DNA from: UBA1205 sp045534635
Lineage (GTDB): Bacteria; Bacteroidota; Bacteroidia; Bacteroidales; WCHB1-69
Reading direction: 5' to 3'
DNA length: 64,000 bases
NCBI GenBank assembly: GCA_045534635.1
Contig: JAZSKB010000042.1
Coordinates: 1-64,000, forward strand
Below the pieces are notes generated by a model, which had not been told where the DNA came from, ran no database searches, and saw only the letters and a program-made list of their open reading frames with translations. Each line of letters begins with the position of its first letter. The first letter of the stretch is position 1. Positions 43,509-53,361 of this stretch are shown piece after piece. A program made the translations under genes and the position numbers.

Positions 43509-45545
43509 TTACATTTTTGTTACTTTAAATTCAGTTCTACGATTCAACTGACGACCTTCTTCAGTATCATTTGGTGCTATTGGCTTTTCTTTACCATAAC
43601 CAATATATGTCAAACGATTTTTGGCAATACCTTTTTTAATCAAAGCATCTGCAACCGCTTTTGCACGATTAAGCGATAATTTTTTATTATAAGCGGCATT
43701 ACCAACATTATCTGTATGTCCAGAGATTTCTACACTCATATTTGGATTTTCTTCCAATAATTTGTAAACATTATCTATTTCAACCATAGATTCTTTTCTT
43801 AAGACAGATTTGTTGTTATCAAAAAATATATTTTTGAGTACAATAGTCGCATTTACAACCATTTTATTCAAATAAATAGTTTGTTCTATTGTTTTTTTAT
43901 CTGCAGAATCTGGAATATTAAAGTTTTCAGAATAGAATAAACAATTCGGAGCTTTTACTGCCACTGCATAGTTTTTACCAGCAGGCAACGAAAGTAAATA
44001 ATCACCATTTAAACTATCTGATGTAAATGTTGCTAACAATTCATTTGCTTCAACATCAGAAAGTTCTATTGTAGCATAAATTGGTTGTTTATTCTCTGCA
44101 TCAAGAACTAACCCTTTTACAATAGTTACTTTTGCTTCTTCTATTTCCATTGCTTTTGCTTTTGGGTCAATCAATAAGTCAACATTTTCGGTTAATTGTT
44201 CATCAATATAAAAAACAAACATTTTTTGAGGACCAAGCAATGTAATTTTATATAAATCTTGTCCTCCCAAACCATCAGTTCTTGCGGAAGAATAGTATGC
44301 ATATTTACCATCTTTAGTAACGACAAAATAAATTTCATCGTTAGGTGTATTTACTGGATAACCAATATTTTCAGGTTTCGTCCATATTCCATTTTCAAAT
44401 TTAGAAACAAAAATATCTAAACCACCCATCGTTTCATGACCATCAGAGGCAAAATAAAGTGTTTTTCCATCAGGCTGAACAAATACAGATACTTCATCAT
44501 ATTCTGTATTGATTACATCTCCCAAATTGATAGCTTTACCCCATTTCCCTTTTTTATCACGAATAGATATATAAATATCGTGTCCACCAAAACCACCATC
44601 TCTTTCAGAACAAAAATACAAAGTATCTCCAGTAAAAGAATATGAAGCCGATGTTTCGTGAAACTTGGTATTGATATTTTTCTTCATATTTTTCGGTTTC
44701 CCAAAATCACCTTTAGTCATTTTTGCTTCGTATAAATCTCCACTATTTTTAGTTTTATACACAATCATACTTTGACCATTATTTGAAATTGCTTGTACAG
44801 CAACATGTTTTTTATCACTTATTTTTTTTAGTACTTCAGGTAACTGGAAATTTCCATTGGCATCAATTTTACTTACATATACTTTTTCATAAGATTTTCC
44901 ATCATCAGCCAATACATTTTCGGTAGAACGTCTTGAAGTAAAATACAAAGCAGATTCGTCCCAAGTTACGATAGGACCATATTCATCTGTTTCTGTATTA
45001 ATATTTATTCCCAAATTGTCTATAAAACAATTGAATTCATATTGCAACATTTTCTTTCCTCTTCCACATTCTGAAATACGTTTTAGAGCAAACAATTTTT
45101 GTTCCGTTGTTGCTTGTATCGATTCCCCATATTGCTGATACAATGCAATTGCATTATCCCATTCCATTCGCAAATGATATGCATACGCTTTGAAATACAA
45201 AACTTCATAGTTAACATTTTTATCAATATCATAAGCAATTTCACCATATTGTGCTGCTTTCTTCATTTCTCCTATTTCATTATAGCATTTTGCTATTTTG
45301 TAATTCAACATTGCATTTTTAGGATTAAAATTATTTGCTTTTAAGTAAAAAACCAATGCTTGAGCATAATCAATCCCCCTTGCATCATCCACATAAAAGT
45401 AGGTATCTCCATTTTTAATCTCCTTAATTGCCGATTTCAAATGTTTTTTATCATTAGGAAAATTTGTTGATGTAAATTCTACACTTTGTGCAGACACTCC
45501 ACACACAATCACATTTATTGATAAAAATAACAGTATTTTTTTCAT
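43509..45545 (-). CDS. OmpA-family protein with TPR, PD40 propeller and CRD: PorE-like T9SS component
   Basis: A 678-residue exported protein. After the signal peptide come TPR repeats (residues about 30-150), a PD40-type beta-propeller with repeated DTLYFCSERDGGFGGHDIY, KTLYFASDGHETMGGLDIF and KYAYYSSARTDGLGGQDLY blades, a carboxypeptidase-regulatory-like fold (VLDAENKQPIYATIEL), and a C-terminal OmpA domain with ISGHTDNVGNAAYNKKLSLNRAKAV that binds peptidoglycan. This domain order and length match PorE of Porphyromonas, a type IX secretion protein. A TPR protein gene lies immediately upstream. Confidence 0.82.
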   Translation of the reverse strand: MKKILLFLSINVIVCGVSAQSVEFTSTNFPNDKKHLKSAIKEIKNGDTYFYVDDARGIDYAQALVFYLKANNFNPKNAMLNYKIAKCYNEIGEMKKAAQYGEIAYDIDKNVNYEVLYFKAYAYHLRMEWDNAIALYQQYGESIQATTEQKLFALKRISECGRGKKMLQYEFNCFIDNLGININTETDEYGPIVTWDESALYFTSRRSTENVLADDGKSYEKVYVSKIDANGNFQLPEVLKKISDKKHVAVQAISNNGQSMIVYKTKNSGDLYEAKMTKGDFGKPKNMKKNINTKFHETSASYSFTGDTLYFCSERDGGFGGHDIYISIRDKKGKWGKAINLGDVINTEYDEVSVFVQPDGKTLYFASDGHETMGGLDIFVSKFENGIWTKPENIGYPVNTPNDEIYFVVTKDGKYAYYSSARTDGLGGQDLYKITLLGPQKMFVFYIDEQLTENVDLLIDPKAKAMEIEEAKVTIVKGLVLDAENKQPIYATIELSDVEANELLATFTSDSLNGDYLLSLPAGKNYAVAVKAPNCLFYSENFNIPDSADKKTIEQTIYLNKMVVNATIVLKNIFFDNNKSVLRKESMVEIDNVYKLLEENPNMSVEISGHTDNVGNAAYNKKLSLNRAKAVADALIKKGIAKNRLTYIGYGKEKPIAPNDTEEGRQLNRRTEFKVTKM

Positions 45546-45563
45546 TTTATCCTCCTTTTAATT

Positions 45564-46622
45564 TTATTCACATTGATTTGTTATATACTCTTGTGCTTTT
45601 TCAACACCCAAAGCAACTGCTTTTGTCCAATCTTCGCATGCCCCTTGTGGATTTCGCATCATTTCTTTTGCATTACCTCTATGCATATAGGCTTCTCCAT
45701 AATTATTGTTGAAACTTATCGCTGTCGTAAAATCATCAATAGCCTCTTGATATTGTTTCAATTTATATTTTGCATAACCTCTATTGCTATATGCTTTATA
45801 ATATCTTGTATTCATTGTCAAACATTTATCAAAGTCTTCAATAGCTCCTTGATAATCTAAATTTTGAGATTTGGCAACTCCACGATTATTATAGGCCTGA
45901 TAATATTTTTCGTCTAAATTTATCGCCTTGGTATAATCTTCTATTGCTGCAGCAAAATCTTCCATCAAAACTTTAATACCTGCTCTATTATTATAATAAA
46001 AAGGTTGTTCGTCTAATGTTATTGCCTTAGTGTAATCATCTATGGCCTTTACAAAATCACCACTCATTCTATAAGCACTTGCTCTATCATTGTAAAGTTG
46101 AGCAACATCTTTATTTTTATCTATAGCCTGTGTCAAATCATTGATAGCTTCTGCATATTGTCCTTTTTTTAAATTTGCCAATCCTCTCAAATAGTATATA
46201 TCAAAATTTGACCAACCTTCCGCTATTGTAATGTCAGCATACGCAACCGCTTCTACATAGCGTTTACTTTTGTAATACATCTCTGTTAATAAAAAATAGA
46301 TGCTATCTTTATTAACAACCTGTGTCAAACATCTTTGGAGAACATCAATTGCCTCATCAGATTGATTATTAGCAAAATATGCCCTTGCCAACAATTTATG
46401 CACATCCGATAAAGTAGGATTGATTTTTATAGATTCTCGCAAATCTTTAATTGCTGCGACATACGCTTTGTTGTTGTATTTCGCCAACCCATTATTGTAA
46501 TAACGTTCTGCTTGTTGTGTTTGCTTTGGTGCAATAACAATCATTTTTTTCTCAGTATTCTGAGAGAAACAACCTATCGAAAATCCACATGTCAAAACGA
46601 CAATTAATAGTTTTCTATTCAT
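45564..46622 (-). CDS. Secreted TPR protein upstream of porE-like gene
   Basis: A 352-residue protein with a signal peptide (LLIVVLTCGFSIGCFSQ) and about eight tandem tetratricopeptide repeats with the usual 34-residue period, e.g. YNNRGVAKSQNLDYQGAIEDF and YSNRGYAKYKLKQYQEAIDDF. It ends with a conserved CEDWTKAVALG. TPR arrays mediate protein contacts, here in the periplasm. The gene ends 18 bases before the porE-like start and shares its promoter, so the two products probably work together. Confidence 0.85.
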   Translation of the reverse strand: MNRKLLIVVLTCGFSIGCFSQNTEKKMIVIAPKQTQQAERYYNNGLAKYNNKAYVAAIKDLRESIKINPTLSDVHKLLARAYFANNQSDEAIDVLQRCLTQVVNKDSIYFLLTEMYYKSKRYVEAVAYADITIAEGWSNFDIYYLRGLANLKKGQYAEAINDLTQAIDKNKDVAQLYNDRASAYRMSGDFVKAIDDYTKAITLDEQPFYYNNRAGIKVLMEDFAAAIEDYTKAINLDEKYYQAYNNRGVAKSQNLDYQGAIEDFDKCLTMNTRYYKAYSNRGYAKYKLKQYQEAIDDFTTAISFNNNYGEAYMHRGNAKEMMRNPQGACEDWTKAVALGVEKAQEYITNQCE

Positions 46623-46679
46623 TTTATACCAAATTTTAATTATTAATCATTTTATTTATTCTTTAACATTTTTTATTTT

Positions 46680-46688
46680 GCAAAGATA
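46680..46688 (-). promoter_or_regulatory. -7 box TATCTTTGC for the TPR-porE unit
   Basis: The reverse complement is an exact TATCTTTGC, about 58 bases upstream of the TPR gene start at 46622. The rest of the 271-base gap is AT-rich and holds only the two divergent promoters. Confidence 0.6.
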
Positions 46689-46840
46689 TATATTTTTTTC
46701 TTATCATCAACGTTTTTTTTTCAATATTTTTTTCAACATTTTTATTCTTATAGTTAAAATAAATACTTGTTTGATATTTTTTTTACCCTAATTGTTAACA
46801 TATTTTTTGCAAAACAAACAGATTTTTAATATAAAAATGG

Positions 46841-46849
46841 TATCTTTGC
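46841..46849 (+). promoter_or_regulatory. -7 box TATCTTTGC for the M20 dipeptidase
   Basis: Exact TAnnTTTGC match, 44 bases upstream of the ATG at 46894 and divergent from the TPR-porE promoter. Confidence 0.6.
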
Positions 46850-46893
46850 ATTTGCATTTCGCAACATTAGTATTAATTTTTTAACAAAACAAC

Positions 46894-48264
46894 ATGCAAA
46901 ACTTAAAATCATACATTGAAGAAAATAAGCAAAGATTCTTAGAAGAATTATTCGAACTTATCAGAATCCCCTCTATCAGTTCTTTAGCAGAACACAAAAA
47001 CGATATGATAGTCTGTGCAAACCTTTGGAAAAAAATCATTTTAGATGCAGGTGCCGACAAATGCGAAGTATTGCCAACAAAAGGAAACCCTGTGGTATAT
47101 GCTGAAAAAATCATTGACTCAAACAAACCAACCGTTTTGGTATATGGTCATTACGATGTAATGCCTGTTGACCCTATTGATTTATGGCATAGCCAACCTT
47201 TTGAACCAGTGGTTAAAGACGGTAAAATATGGGCAAGAGGTGCCGATGACGATAAAGGACAATCGTTTATGCATGCCAAAGCATTTGAATATCTAGTAAA
47301 AACAAACCAATTGCCTTGTAACGTTAAATTTATGTTAGAAGGAGAAGAAGAAATCGGAAGTGAACATCTTTATGATTTCTGTCGTGAAAATAAAGATATG
47401 CTTCAAGCAGACGTTATATTGGTATCAGATACTAGTATGATAGCCACTGATACTCCATCTATCACAACAGGATTACGCGGTTTGAGTTATTGGGAAGTAA
47501 AAGTTACTGGTCCTAATCGTGATTTACATTCAGGACTTTATGGCGGTGCAGTGGCTAATCCAATCAATATTTTATGTGATATGATTTCTCAAATGATAGA
47601 CAAAGACAAACATATCACTATTCCAAATTTCTATGATGATGTTTTAGTTGTTTCCGACCACGAAAGAGCATTAATGGCAAAAGCTCCTTTCAATTTAGAT
47701 AATTACAAAAAAGAACTCAACATTGATGATATTTGTGGTGAAAAAGGATATTCTACCAACGAGCGTACTGGTATTCGTCCTACATTCGATGTTTGTGGCA
47801 TTTGGGGTGGATATACTGGAGAAGGAGCAAAAACAGTTATTCCTTCTGAGGCTCACGCCAAAATATCCTCTCGATTAGTACCTAATCAAGATTTTAATAA
47901 AATCGGTGAACAATTCAAAACTTATTTCCAATCTATCACTCCTGCTTGTGTAAAAGTTGACGTAGAATTTCTTCATGGTGGAGATTGCTATGTCGCTCCA
48001 ATAGATATGCCAGCATATAAAGCCGCAGAAAAAGCATTTGAAAAAACATACGGTAAAGCACCTATTCCAACAAGAAGCGGCGGTAGCATTCCTATCATTG
48101 CTGGTTTTGAAAAAATACTTGGTATCAAATCTATACTTATGGGGTTCGGTCTTGGAAGCGATGCTATTCACTCTCCTAACGAAAATTATCCATTAGAACA
48201 ATTTTACAAAGGTATTGAAACCATTCCTTATTTCTATCAATATTTTGCAGAATTGATGAAATAA
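46894..48264 (+). CDS. M20 family dipeptidase (CNDP-like)
   Basis: Zinc dipeptidase of 456 residues, cytoplasmic (no signal peptide). The metal sites are VLVYGHYDVMPVDP, GADDDKGQSFMHAKAF and LEGEEEIGSEHL, and the dimerisation domain carries NRDLHSGLYGGAVANPI. The late RSGGSIPIIAGFEKILG and LGSDAIHSPNENY complete the family pattern. It most likely cleaves dipeptides taken up by a cell that lives on protein. The next gene overlaps its stop by one base. Confidence 0.9.
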   Translation: MQNLKSYIEENKQRFLEELFELIRIPSISSLAEHKNDMIVCANLWKKIILDAGADKCEVLPTKGNPVVYAEKIIDSNKPTVLVYGHYDVMPVDPIDLWHSQPFEPVVKDGKIWARGADDDKGQSFMHAKAFEYLVKTNQLPCNVKFMLEGEEEIGSEHLYDFCRENKDMLQADVILVSDTSMIATDTPSITTGLRGLSYWEVKVTGPNRDLHSGLYGGAVANPINILCDMISQMIDKDKHITIPNFYDDVLVVSDHERALMAKAPFNLDNYKKELNIDDICGEKGYSTNERTGIRPTFDVCGIWGGYTGEGAKTVIPSEAHAKISSRLVPNQDFNKIGEQFKTYFQSITPACVKVDVEFLHGGDCYVAPIDMPAYKAAEKAFEKTYGKAPIPTRSGGSIPIIAGFEKILGIKSILMGFGLGSDAIHSPNENYPLEQFYKGIETIPYFYQYFAELMK

Positions 48265-48998
48265 TGAAAAAGGTATATTGTATCGTACTCTTATTTTGTA
48301 TCTTTAATTGTTCAAATGCTCAATCTATCATCAGCATAGAGGGAGGATATTGTCAATCTATTTTTTATTGTTCTCAATTAAAATCAAATTATTATTACTC
48401 TTTTTCTCAATACAATTCTTATTATACAAATATCACTTACAAAGAAGATGTATTCAAATTGAGTAAAAATATGCGATTTTGTGCTCAACTCGGTTGGAAA
48501 CAACAATCTCAATGGGTATATAGAGAAGACAAAAATCTTAATGATACTTTTGCTATAGGAGTACGATACGACGTACGTTCTATCAACTTATGTATCTATC
48601 CTGAAATTGTTGCAGGAGATTTTATTAAATTTCATTTTAGTGCAGGACCTATATTTCAATTTATTGTCCAAAACAAAGCACAAGGAAAACGATTGCAACT
48701 AATGGCTGGACAAAACAAAGAAAAAGAAGATTTTTCTGAACAAAATTCTCAAGATATAAAAGGATTTTCTTGGGGAGCAAAAATCAATCTTGGGGTAGAA
48801 ATTCCTCTTTACAAAGGGCTTTATCTATCATTAAACAATGCTTATAGTGCTGGTTTTAGTGGATTCAATGGCAATTTGAAACCTAAAATGAAATTCATCA
48901 ATTGTATAGACATCTATCTTGGAGCTGGTTTGTTTTATACAATTGAACACAAAGATTTTTTTCCAAATCGAAAAATAAAAAAAAGTAAAAAACAATAA
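48264..48998 (+). CDS. Exported protein, probable outer-membrane barrel
   Basis: A 244-residue protein with a short signal peptide (VYCIVLLFCIFNCSNAQ). Tyrosine-rich strands follow, with FKLSKNMRFCAQLGW, KFHFSAGPIFQFIV and LYLSLNNAYSAGFSGF, as in outer-membrane beta-barrels. The C-terminus is basic (NRKIKKSKKQ), unlike a typical barrel end. Start ATG overlaps the dipeptidase stop by one base (TAATG), so translation is coupled. No family recognised. Confidence 0.65.
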   Translation: MKKVYCIVLLFCIFNCSNAQSIISIEGGYCQSIFYCSQLKSNYYYSFSQYNSYYTNITYKEDVFKLSKNMRFCAQLGWKQQSQWVYREDKNLNDTFAIGVRYDVRSINLCIYPEIVAGDFIKFHFSAGPIFQFIVQNKAQGKRLQLMAGQNKEKEDFSEQNSQDIKGFSWGAKINLGVEIPLYKGLYLSLNNAYSAGFSGFNGNLKPKMKFINCIDIYLGAGLFYTIEHKDFFPNRKIKKSKKQ

Positions 48999-49014
48999 TT
49001 AAACAACTGTAGTT

Positions 49015-49701
49015 ATGACAAAAAAAAATTTTAATTTCGCTTGTATCATGATTGTTTTATGCAATCTTTCATACGGACAACAACTCAAAACAAAAGAAGA
49101 TTCCGCCACTTATGCTTACGCTTATCAAATGGGGCAATATTTTAAACAGCAACAAATTGACTTAAACATCAATGCAATGTCCAATGGTTTAGTAGATGGA
49201 TATTTTGAAAAAAAATCAGCAGTAAATCCTCAAGAATTAGAACAATTGGTACAATTCTTTAATATGTATGCTCAGCAACAAGTACAAGCAAAAATGGAAA
49301 AAGAATCTGGCAACAATAAAGAAATAGGAAGAAAGTTTTTAGAAAAAAACAAAAAGAAAAAAGATATTGTTGAAACAAGTTCTGGACTTCAATACCAAGT
49401 AATAAAAGAAGGCAACGGAACCAAACCAACAGAAACAGATAAAGTGAAAGTTCATTATGTTGGAACATTGCTTGACGGCACTATCTTTGATTCTTCTCGA
49501 CAAAGAGGAGAACCCATTGTTTTTGGTCTCAATCAAGTTATCAAAGGTTGGACAGAAGGTGTACAATTGATGACTCCCGGAAGTATATACAAATTTTGGA
49601 TTCCTTCCGAATTAGCATACGGAGATAGAAATATCGGCAATATTCCCGCTGGGTCAACACTTGTATTTGAAGTAGAACTTTTAGAAGTTAATCCTCAATA
49701 A
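49015..49701 (+). CDS. FKBP-type peptidyl-prolyl isomerase, exported
   Basis: A 228-residue protein with a signal peptide (FACIMIVLCNLSYGQ), an N-terminal dimerisation region (SYAYAYQMGQYFK-like, about residues 28-105) and a C-terminal FKBP domain with VKVHYVGTLLDGTIFDSSRQRGEP, VIKGWTEGVQLM, and IPSELAYGDRNIGNIPAGSTLVFEVELL. The layout matches FkpA/Mip-type isomerases that help fold envelope proteins. It is the last gene of the dipeptidase unit and is followed by a hairpin. Confidence 0.92.
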   Translation: MTKKNFNFACIMIVLCNLSYGQQLKTKEDSATYAYAYQMGQYFKQQQIDLNINAMSNGLVDGYFEKKSAVNPQELEQLVQFFNMYAQQQVQAKMEKESGNNKEIGRKFLEKNKKKKDIVETSSGLQYQVIKEGNGTKPTETDKVKVHYVGTLLDGTIFDSSRQRGEPIVFGLNQVIKGWTEGVQLMTPGSIYKFWIPSELAYGDRNIGNIPAGSTLVFEVELLEVNPQ

Positions 49702-49706
49702 AAAAC

Positions 49707-49735
49707 TAAGGGCAAACGAAAATCGTTTGCCCTTA
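49707..49735. terminator. 13-bp hairpin between the FKBP gene and tRNA-Pro
   Basis: TAAGGGCAAACGA and TCGTTTGCCCTTA form a perfect 13-base stem with an AAA loop, just after the FKBP stop and just beyond the 3' end of the convergent tRNA. Only a weak T-rich stretch follows. Confidence 0.7.
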
Positions 49736-49742
49736 TAATTTG

Positions 49743-49816
49743 TCGGGATAACAAGACTCGAACTTGCGACCTCTTCGTCCCGAACGAAGCGCACTAGCCA
49801 ACTGTGCCACATCCCG
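49743..49816 (-). tRNA. tRNA-Pro(CGG)
   Basis: Read on the minus strand, the acceptor stem CGGGATG pairs with TATCCCG, the anticodon stem CTTCG/CGAAG encloses the loop TTCGGGA with anticodon CGG, and GTTCGAGTC forms the T-loop. The 3' CCA is not encoded. The D-arm with AGTTGGCTAG is normal. Confidence 0.93.
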
Positions 49817-49900
49817 TTTTATTGAGCAAAATTACAACATTTTTTTCATATTTTTCGTTATATTTTCAAAAATATATTTTTTTCTAATTGCTAATCAACA

Positions 49901-50944
49901 ATGAATATTATCGAAAATCAAGCTGAAGACATACTAAAAAAAACAATAAACAATTATAAATCAACCAATAACAAATATTTCATTCTATGTGATACCATCA
50001 CCGAAAAACTTTGTTTACCAATTCTTGAATCTATATGCGAAACATCATTTTCCGATAATCTTATTGTGATAAACTACGGTGAAAAAAACAAAAATATTGA
50101 TTCTTGTATGCACATTTGGCAACAACTTTTAGACAAAAATGCCACCCGACAATCAATTTTATGTTGTTTAGGTGGGGGAATCGTTTGTGATATGGGAGCG
50201 TTTGTTGCCGCAACATTCAAAAGGGGAATTCCTTATATCCTAATCCCAACAACACTCATCGCTCAAATTGATGCGGCTATCGGAGGAAAAAGTGCTATAA
50301 ATTTTGGACATATAAAAAATCAAATTGGACTTTTTTCTTCTAATACAGAAACATTTATCATTTCTCGTTTTTTAGATACCCTACCCGACAAAGAAATTTA
50401 TTCTGGTTTTGCAGAAATGCTCAAACATGCTCTTATTGCAGACAATAGTTACTGGAGTAAACTTTCTAATATACAAGATATTAATCAAATTAAAAATATC
50501 AATTTCATCAAAAAATCGATTGACATTAAACTAAATATCTGCAAACAAGATTTACACGAAAAGCATGAAAGAAAAAAATTGAATTTTGGACACACTATTG
50601 GACATGCTTTAGAAAGTTTTTCATTAGAACATTCTTCCGTGCCGCTCTCACACGGACATGCTATTGCATTTGGAATTATTGCAGAATCTTATCTTTCATG
50701 GAAAAATGGATTGATTAATAAAAATCAACTTTATAACATCAAACAAATTATAAATAAACACTTTACAAAACCAAATATTTCTTCTACAGATTATAATACT
50801 ATTTTTAATTTTATCCATTTTGATAAAAAACGCAACAAAAATCTATTCAATTTTACACTAATCTCTGATATTGGTAATGCTATTATTGACCAACAAATTG
50901 ATGAACAACAAATATTTTCTGCTATTAATTTTTGTTTAGATTAA
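49901..50944 (+). CDS. aroB: 3-dehydroquinate synthase
   Basis: Second step of the shikimate pathway, converting DAHP to 3-dehydroquinate with NAD. The 347-residue protein has GGGIVCDMGAFVAATFKRGIPYILIPTTLIAQIDAAIGGK, with the glycine-rich NAD site, then GFAEMLKHALIAD, KLNFGHTIGHALES and HGHAIAFGI carrying the metal-binding residues. It stands alone; no other aro gene lies next to it. Confidence 0.94.
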   Translation: MNIIENQAEDILKKTINNYKSTNNKYFILCDTITEKLCLPILESICETSFSDNLIVINYGEKNKNIDSCMHIWQQLLDKNATRQSILCCLGGGIVCDMGAFVAATFKRGIPYILIPTTLIAQIDAAIGGKSAINFGHIKNQIGLFSSNTETFIISRFLDTLPDKEIYSGFAEMLKHALIADNSYWSKLSNIQDINQIKNINFIKKSIDIKLNICKQDLHEKHERKKLNFGHTIGHALESFSLEHSSVPLSHGHAIAFGIIAESYLSWKNGLINKNQLYNIKQIINKHFTKPNISSTDYNTIFNFIHFDKKRNKNLFNFTLISDIGNAIIDQQIDEQQIFSAINFCLD

Positions 50945-50963
50945 TTATTTCAAGAAAAAATTT

Positions 50964-50972
50964 TATCTTTGC
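50964..50972 (+). promoter_or_regulatory. -7 box TATCTTTGC for sufS
   Basis: Exact TAnnTTTGC match 32 bases upstream of the sufS ATG at 51005. Confidence 0.6.
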
Positions 50973-51004
50973 AGAATATTAATTTTTGACAATCAAATTC
51001 CATT

Positions 51005-52216
51005 ATGATAGAAAATAGTCGATTACAATTTCCTATTTTAAATCAGCAAATACATTCTAAACCATTGATTTATTTAGATAATGCTGCATCTACCCAAAAA
51101 CCAATAAGTGTTATTGAAGCGGTAGATAACTATTATTATACTATCAACAGCAATGTGCACCGTGGTGCACATCTTTTAAGTCAATTGGCTACAGACGCTT
51201 TTGAAACGGCTCGCAAAAATGTGGCTCAATTTATCAATGCCAAACACCCTCACGAAGTTATTTTCACGAGAGGAACAACTGAAGCGATTAATTTAGTTGC
51301 TTTTTCCTTTTCTCAAGCATTTATTCGACAAGGTGATGAAATCATTATTTCAGCAATGGAACATCATTCTAATATTGTTCCTTGGCAAATGGCTGCTGAA
51401 CGATACGGAGCTTCTCTTAAAATTATCCCTATTTTAGAAAACGGGGATTTGGATATTGATTCTTACAAAAAATTATTTTCTAAAAACACTAAAATAGTTG
51501 CTATAACACACGTCTCCAACGTTTTAGGAACTATAAATCCTATAAAAGAAATTATCAACATCGCTCATCAACATCAAGTTCCCGTTTTAATTGACGGAGC
51601 TCAAGGAATAAAAAGTACAAAAGTCGATGTTCAAGATTTGAATTGCGATTTTTATTGTTTTTCTGGACACAAAATATATGCTCCTATGGGTATTGGTATT
51701 CTTTATGGGAAAGAAGATTTACTCGAAAAAATACCTCCATATCACGGCGGAGGAGAAATGATAAAGAAAGTTACTTTTGAAAAAACAACCTTTAATGAAT
51801 TACCTTTTAAATTTGAAGCAGGAACTCCCAATGTTGGTGGAGCTATAGGGTTGAATGCTGCGATTCAATTCATACAACAATTTGGTATCGAAAAACTTAT
51901 AGAGCACGATACACAATTGCTTCAATATGCTTTACAACAAATGCAAATCCTTGATAACATTCGTTATTTTGGAGAAACTGAAAATAAAGGAGCCGTAATT
52001 TCATTTTTATTAGGAAACTCCCACCCAGCAGATGTCGGTACATTACTAAATTCTATGGGTATCGCCGTACGAACAGGACATCATTGTGCTGAACCTTTAA
52101 TGGATATTTTCCAAATTTCAGGAACTGTTAGAATTTCATTTGCAATCTACAATACAAAAAATGAAATTGACACCTTTGTCAAAACCTTAGTAAAAATTAA
52201 TAAAATGTTAGAATAA
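51005..52216 (+). CDS. sufS: Cysteine desulfurase, SufS type
   Basis: PLP enzyme that takes sulfur from cysteine for Fe-S clusters. The 403-residue protein has the SufS-type start YLDNAASTQKP, NVHRGAHLLSQLAT, the PLP lysine K223 in SGHKIYAPMG, and the persulfide cysteine C361 in RTGHHCAEPL. No sufE, sufB or sufD lies next to it. It could also supply the island's DndC-like enzyme, as IscS replaces DndA in some Dnd systems; that is inference. Confidence 0.92.
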   Translation: MIENSRLQFPILNQQIHSKPLIYLDNAASTQKPISVIEAVDNYYYTINSNVHRGAHLLSQLATDAFETARKNVAQFINAKHPHEVIFTRGTTEAINLVAFSFSQAFIRQGDEIIISAMEHHSNIVPWQMAAERYGASLKIIPILENGDLDIDSYKKLFSKNTKIVAITHVSNVLGTINPIKEIINIAHQHQVPVLIDGAQGIKSTKVDVQDLNCDFYCFSGHKIYAPMGIGILYGKEDLLEKIPPYHGGGEMIKKVTFEKTTFNELPFKFEAGTPNVGGAIGLNAAIQFIQQFGIEKLIEHDTQLLQYALQQMQILDNIRYFGETENKGAVISFLLGNSHPADVGTLLNSMGIAVRTGHHCAEPLMDIFQISGTVRISFAIYNTKNEIDTFVKTLVKINKMLE

Positions 52217-52224
52217 AATTAATT

Positions 52225-53217
52225 ATGAAAAAATGTTTGTTTTCTATAAGTATTTTTTTACTTTTATCTTGGTCTTGTTCCAATAATAACAACAATATTG
52301 ATATTAACTCAACAAGTCAACCCAAAGCAAGTTATACCCCCTCTTTCAATGCTGATTCTGCTTATTTCTTTGTTGAACAACAAGTTAATTTCGGTCCTCG
52401 TGTTCCCAATAGTGCTGCACATCAAGAATGTGCAAACTATTTAATTAATACGCTTCAAAATTTTGTTGATACTGTTATCGTACAGACTTTTACCACTAAA
52501 GCCTACAATGGTACTACTTTAAATGGTAAAAATATCATTGGCTGTTTCAATAAAGAAAACCCTAACAGAATTTTATTAGCTGCCCACTGGGATTCAAGAC
52601 CTTATGCAGATAATGATGCAGATATCGCCAATTCCCGAAAACCTATTGATGGAGCCAATGATGGAGCAAGCGGTGTTGGTGTTCTTCTCGAAATTGCAAG
52701 ACAAGTAAACATAAAAAAACTTAATATTGGTATTGACATTATATTCTTCGATATTGAAGATTACGGCGAACCAAACGATGAACGACACCTCTACACTGGC
52801 GAAAATTGGGCATTAGGCTCTCAACATTGGGCAAAAAATCCTCATAAACATAATTATCAAGCCAAATATGGAATCCTTTTGGATATGGTTGGTGGAAAAA
52901 ATGCTCATTTCCCAAAAGAAGGTACTTCTCATTTTTACGCTGCCACTATTCAAGAAAAAATATGGAACAACGCCTCTATTTTAGGTTATGGCAATCGCTT
53001 TACAAAAAATGTTTCTCACCCTATTACCGATGACCATCTTTATGTAAACACCATACGAAATATTCAAATGGTGGACATTATTGATATTGATATTTATTCT
53101 CCAACTGGCTTTAACCCCACTTGGCACACCATCAATGATAATATGGAAAACATTGATAAACATACACTTGGAATGGTTGGAAATATTGTCTTATACACAT
53201 TAGAAAATGAAAAATAA
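52225..53217 (+). CDS. M28 peptidase / glutaminyl cyclase-like lipoprotein
   Basis: A 330-residue lipoprotein (signal LFSISIFLLLSWSC, lipobox Cys about residue 18). The M28-type zinc site is built from LLAAHWDSRPYAD, IDGANDGASGVGVLLEIAR and DIIFFDIEDYGE, with the late ITDDHLYVN. The sequence style, including PRVPNSAAHQECANYL, matches Bacteroidota glutaminyl-peptide cyclotransferase, which forms N-terminal pyroglutamate on exported proteins; aminopeptidase activity cannot be ruled out. It starts eight bases after sufS. Confidence 0.85.
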   Translation: MKKCLFSISIFLLLSWSCSNNNNNIDINSTSQPKASYTPSFNADSAYFFVEQQVNFGPRVPNSAAHQECANYLINTLQNFVDTVIVQTFTTKAYNGTTLNGKNIIGCFNKENPNRILLAAHWDSRPYADNDADIANSRKPIDGANDGASGVGVLLEIARQVNIKKLNIGIDIIFFDIEDYGEPNDERHLYTGENWALGSQHWAKNPHKHNYQAKYGILLDMVGGKNAHFPKEGTSHFYAATIQEKIWNNASILGYGNRFTKNVSHPITDDHLYVNTIRNIQMVDIIDIDIYSPTGFNPTWHTINDNMENIDKHTLGMVGNIVLYTLENEK

Positions 53218-53336
53218 TACTTTTTCATTTATATAATGAAGATTACTGAGAAGTAACTAAAACGCTTTATACTCAACAAAAAAAATCTTTATAAAAAAAA
53301 TATTAAAAAATTATCAAATCATAAAAAAAATAATTG

Positions 53337-53345
53337 TACCTTTGC
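53337..53345 (+). promoter_or_regulatory. -7 box TACCTTTGC for tRNA-Arg
   Basis: TAnnTTTGC match 16 bases before the mature 5' end of the tRNA. The rest of 53218-53361 is AT-rich with no gene. Confidence 0.55.
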
Positions 53346-53361
53346 AAACTCAAAAAGGATT

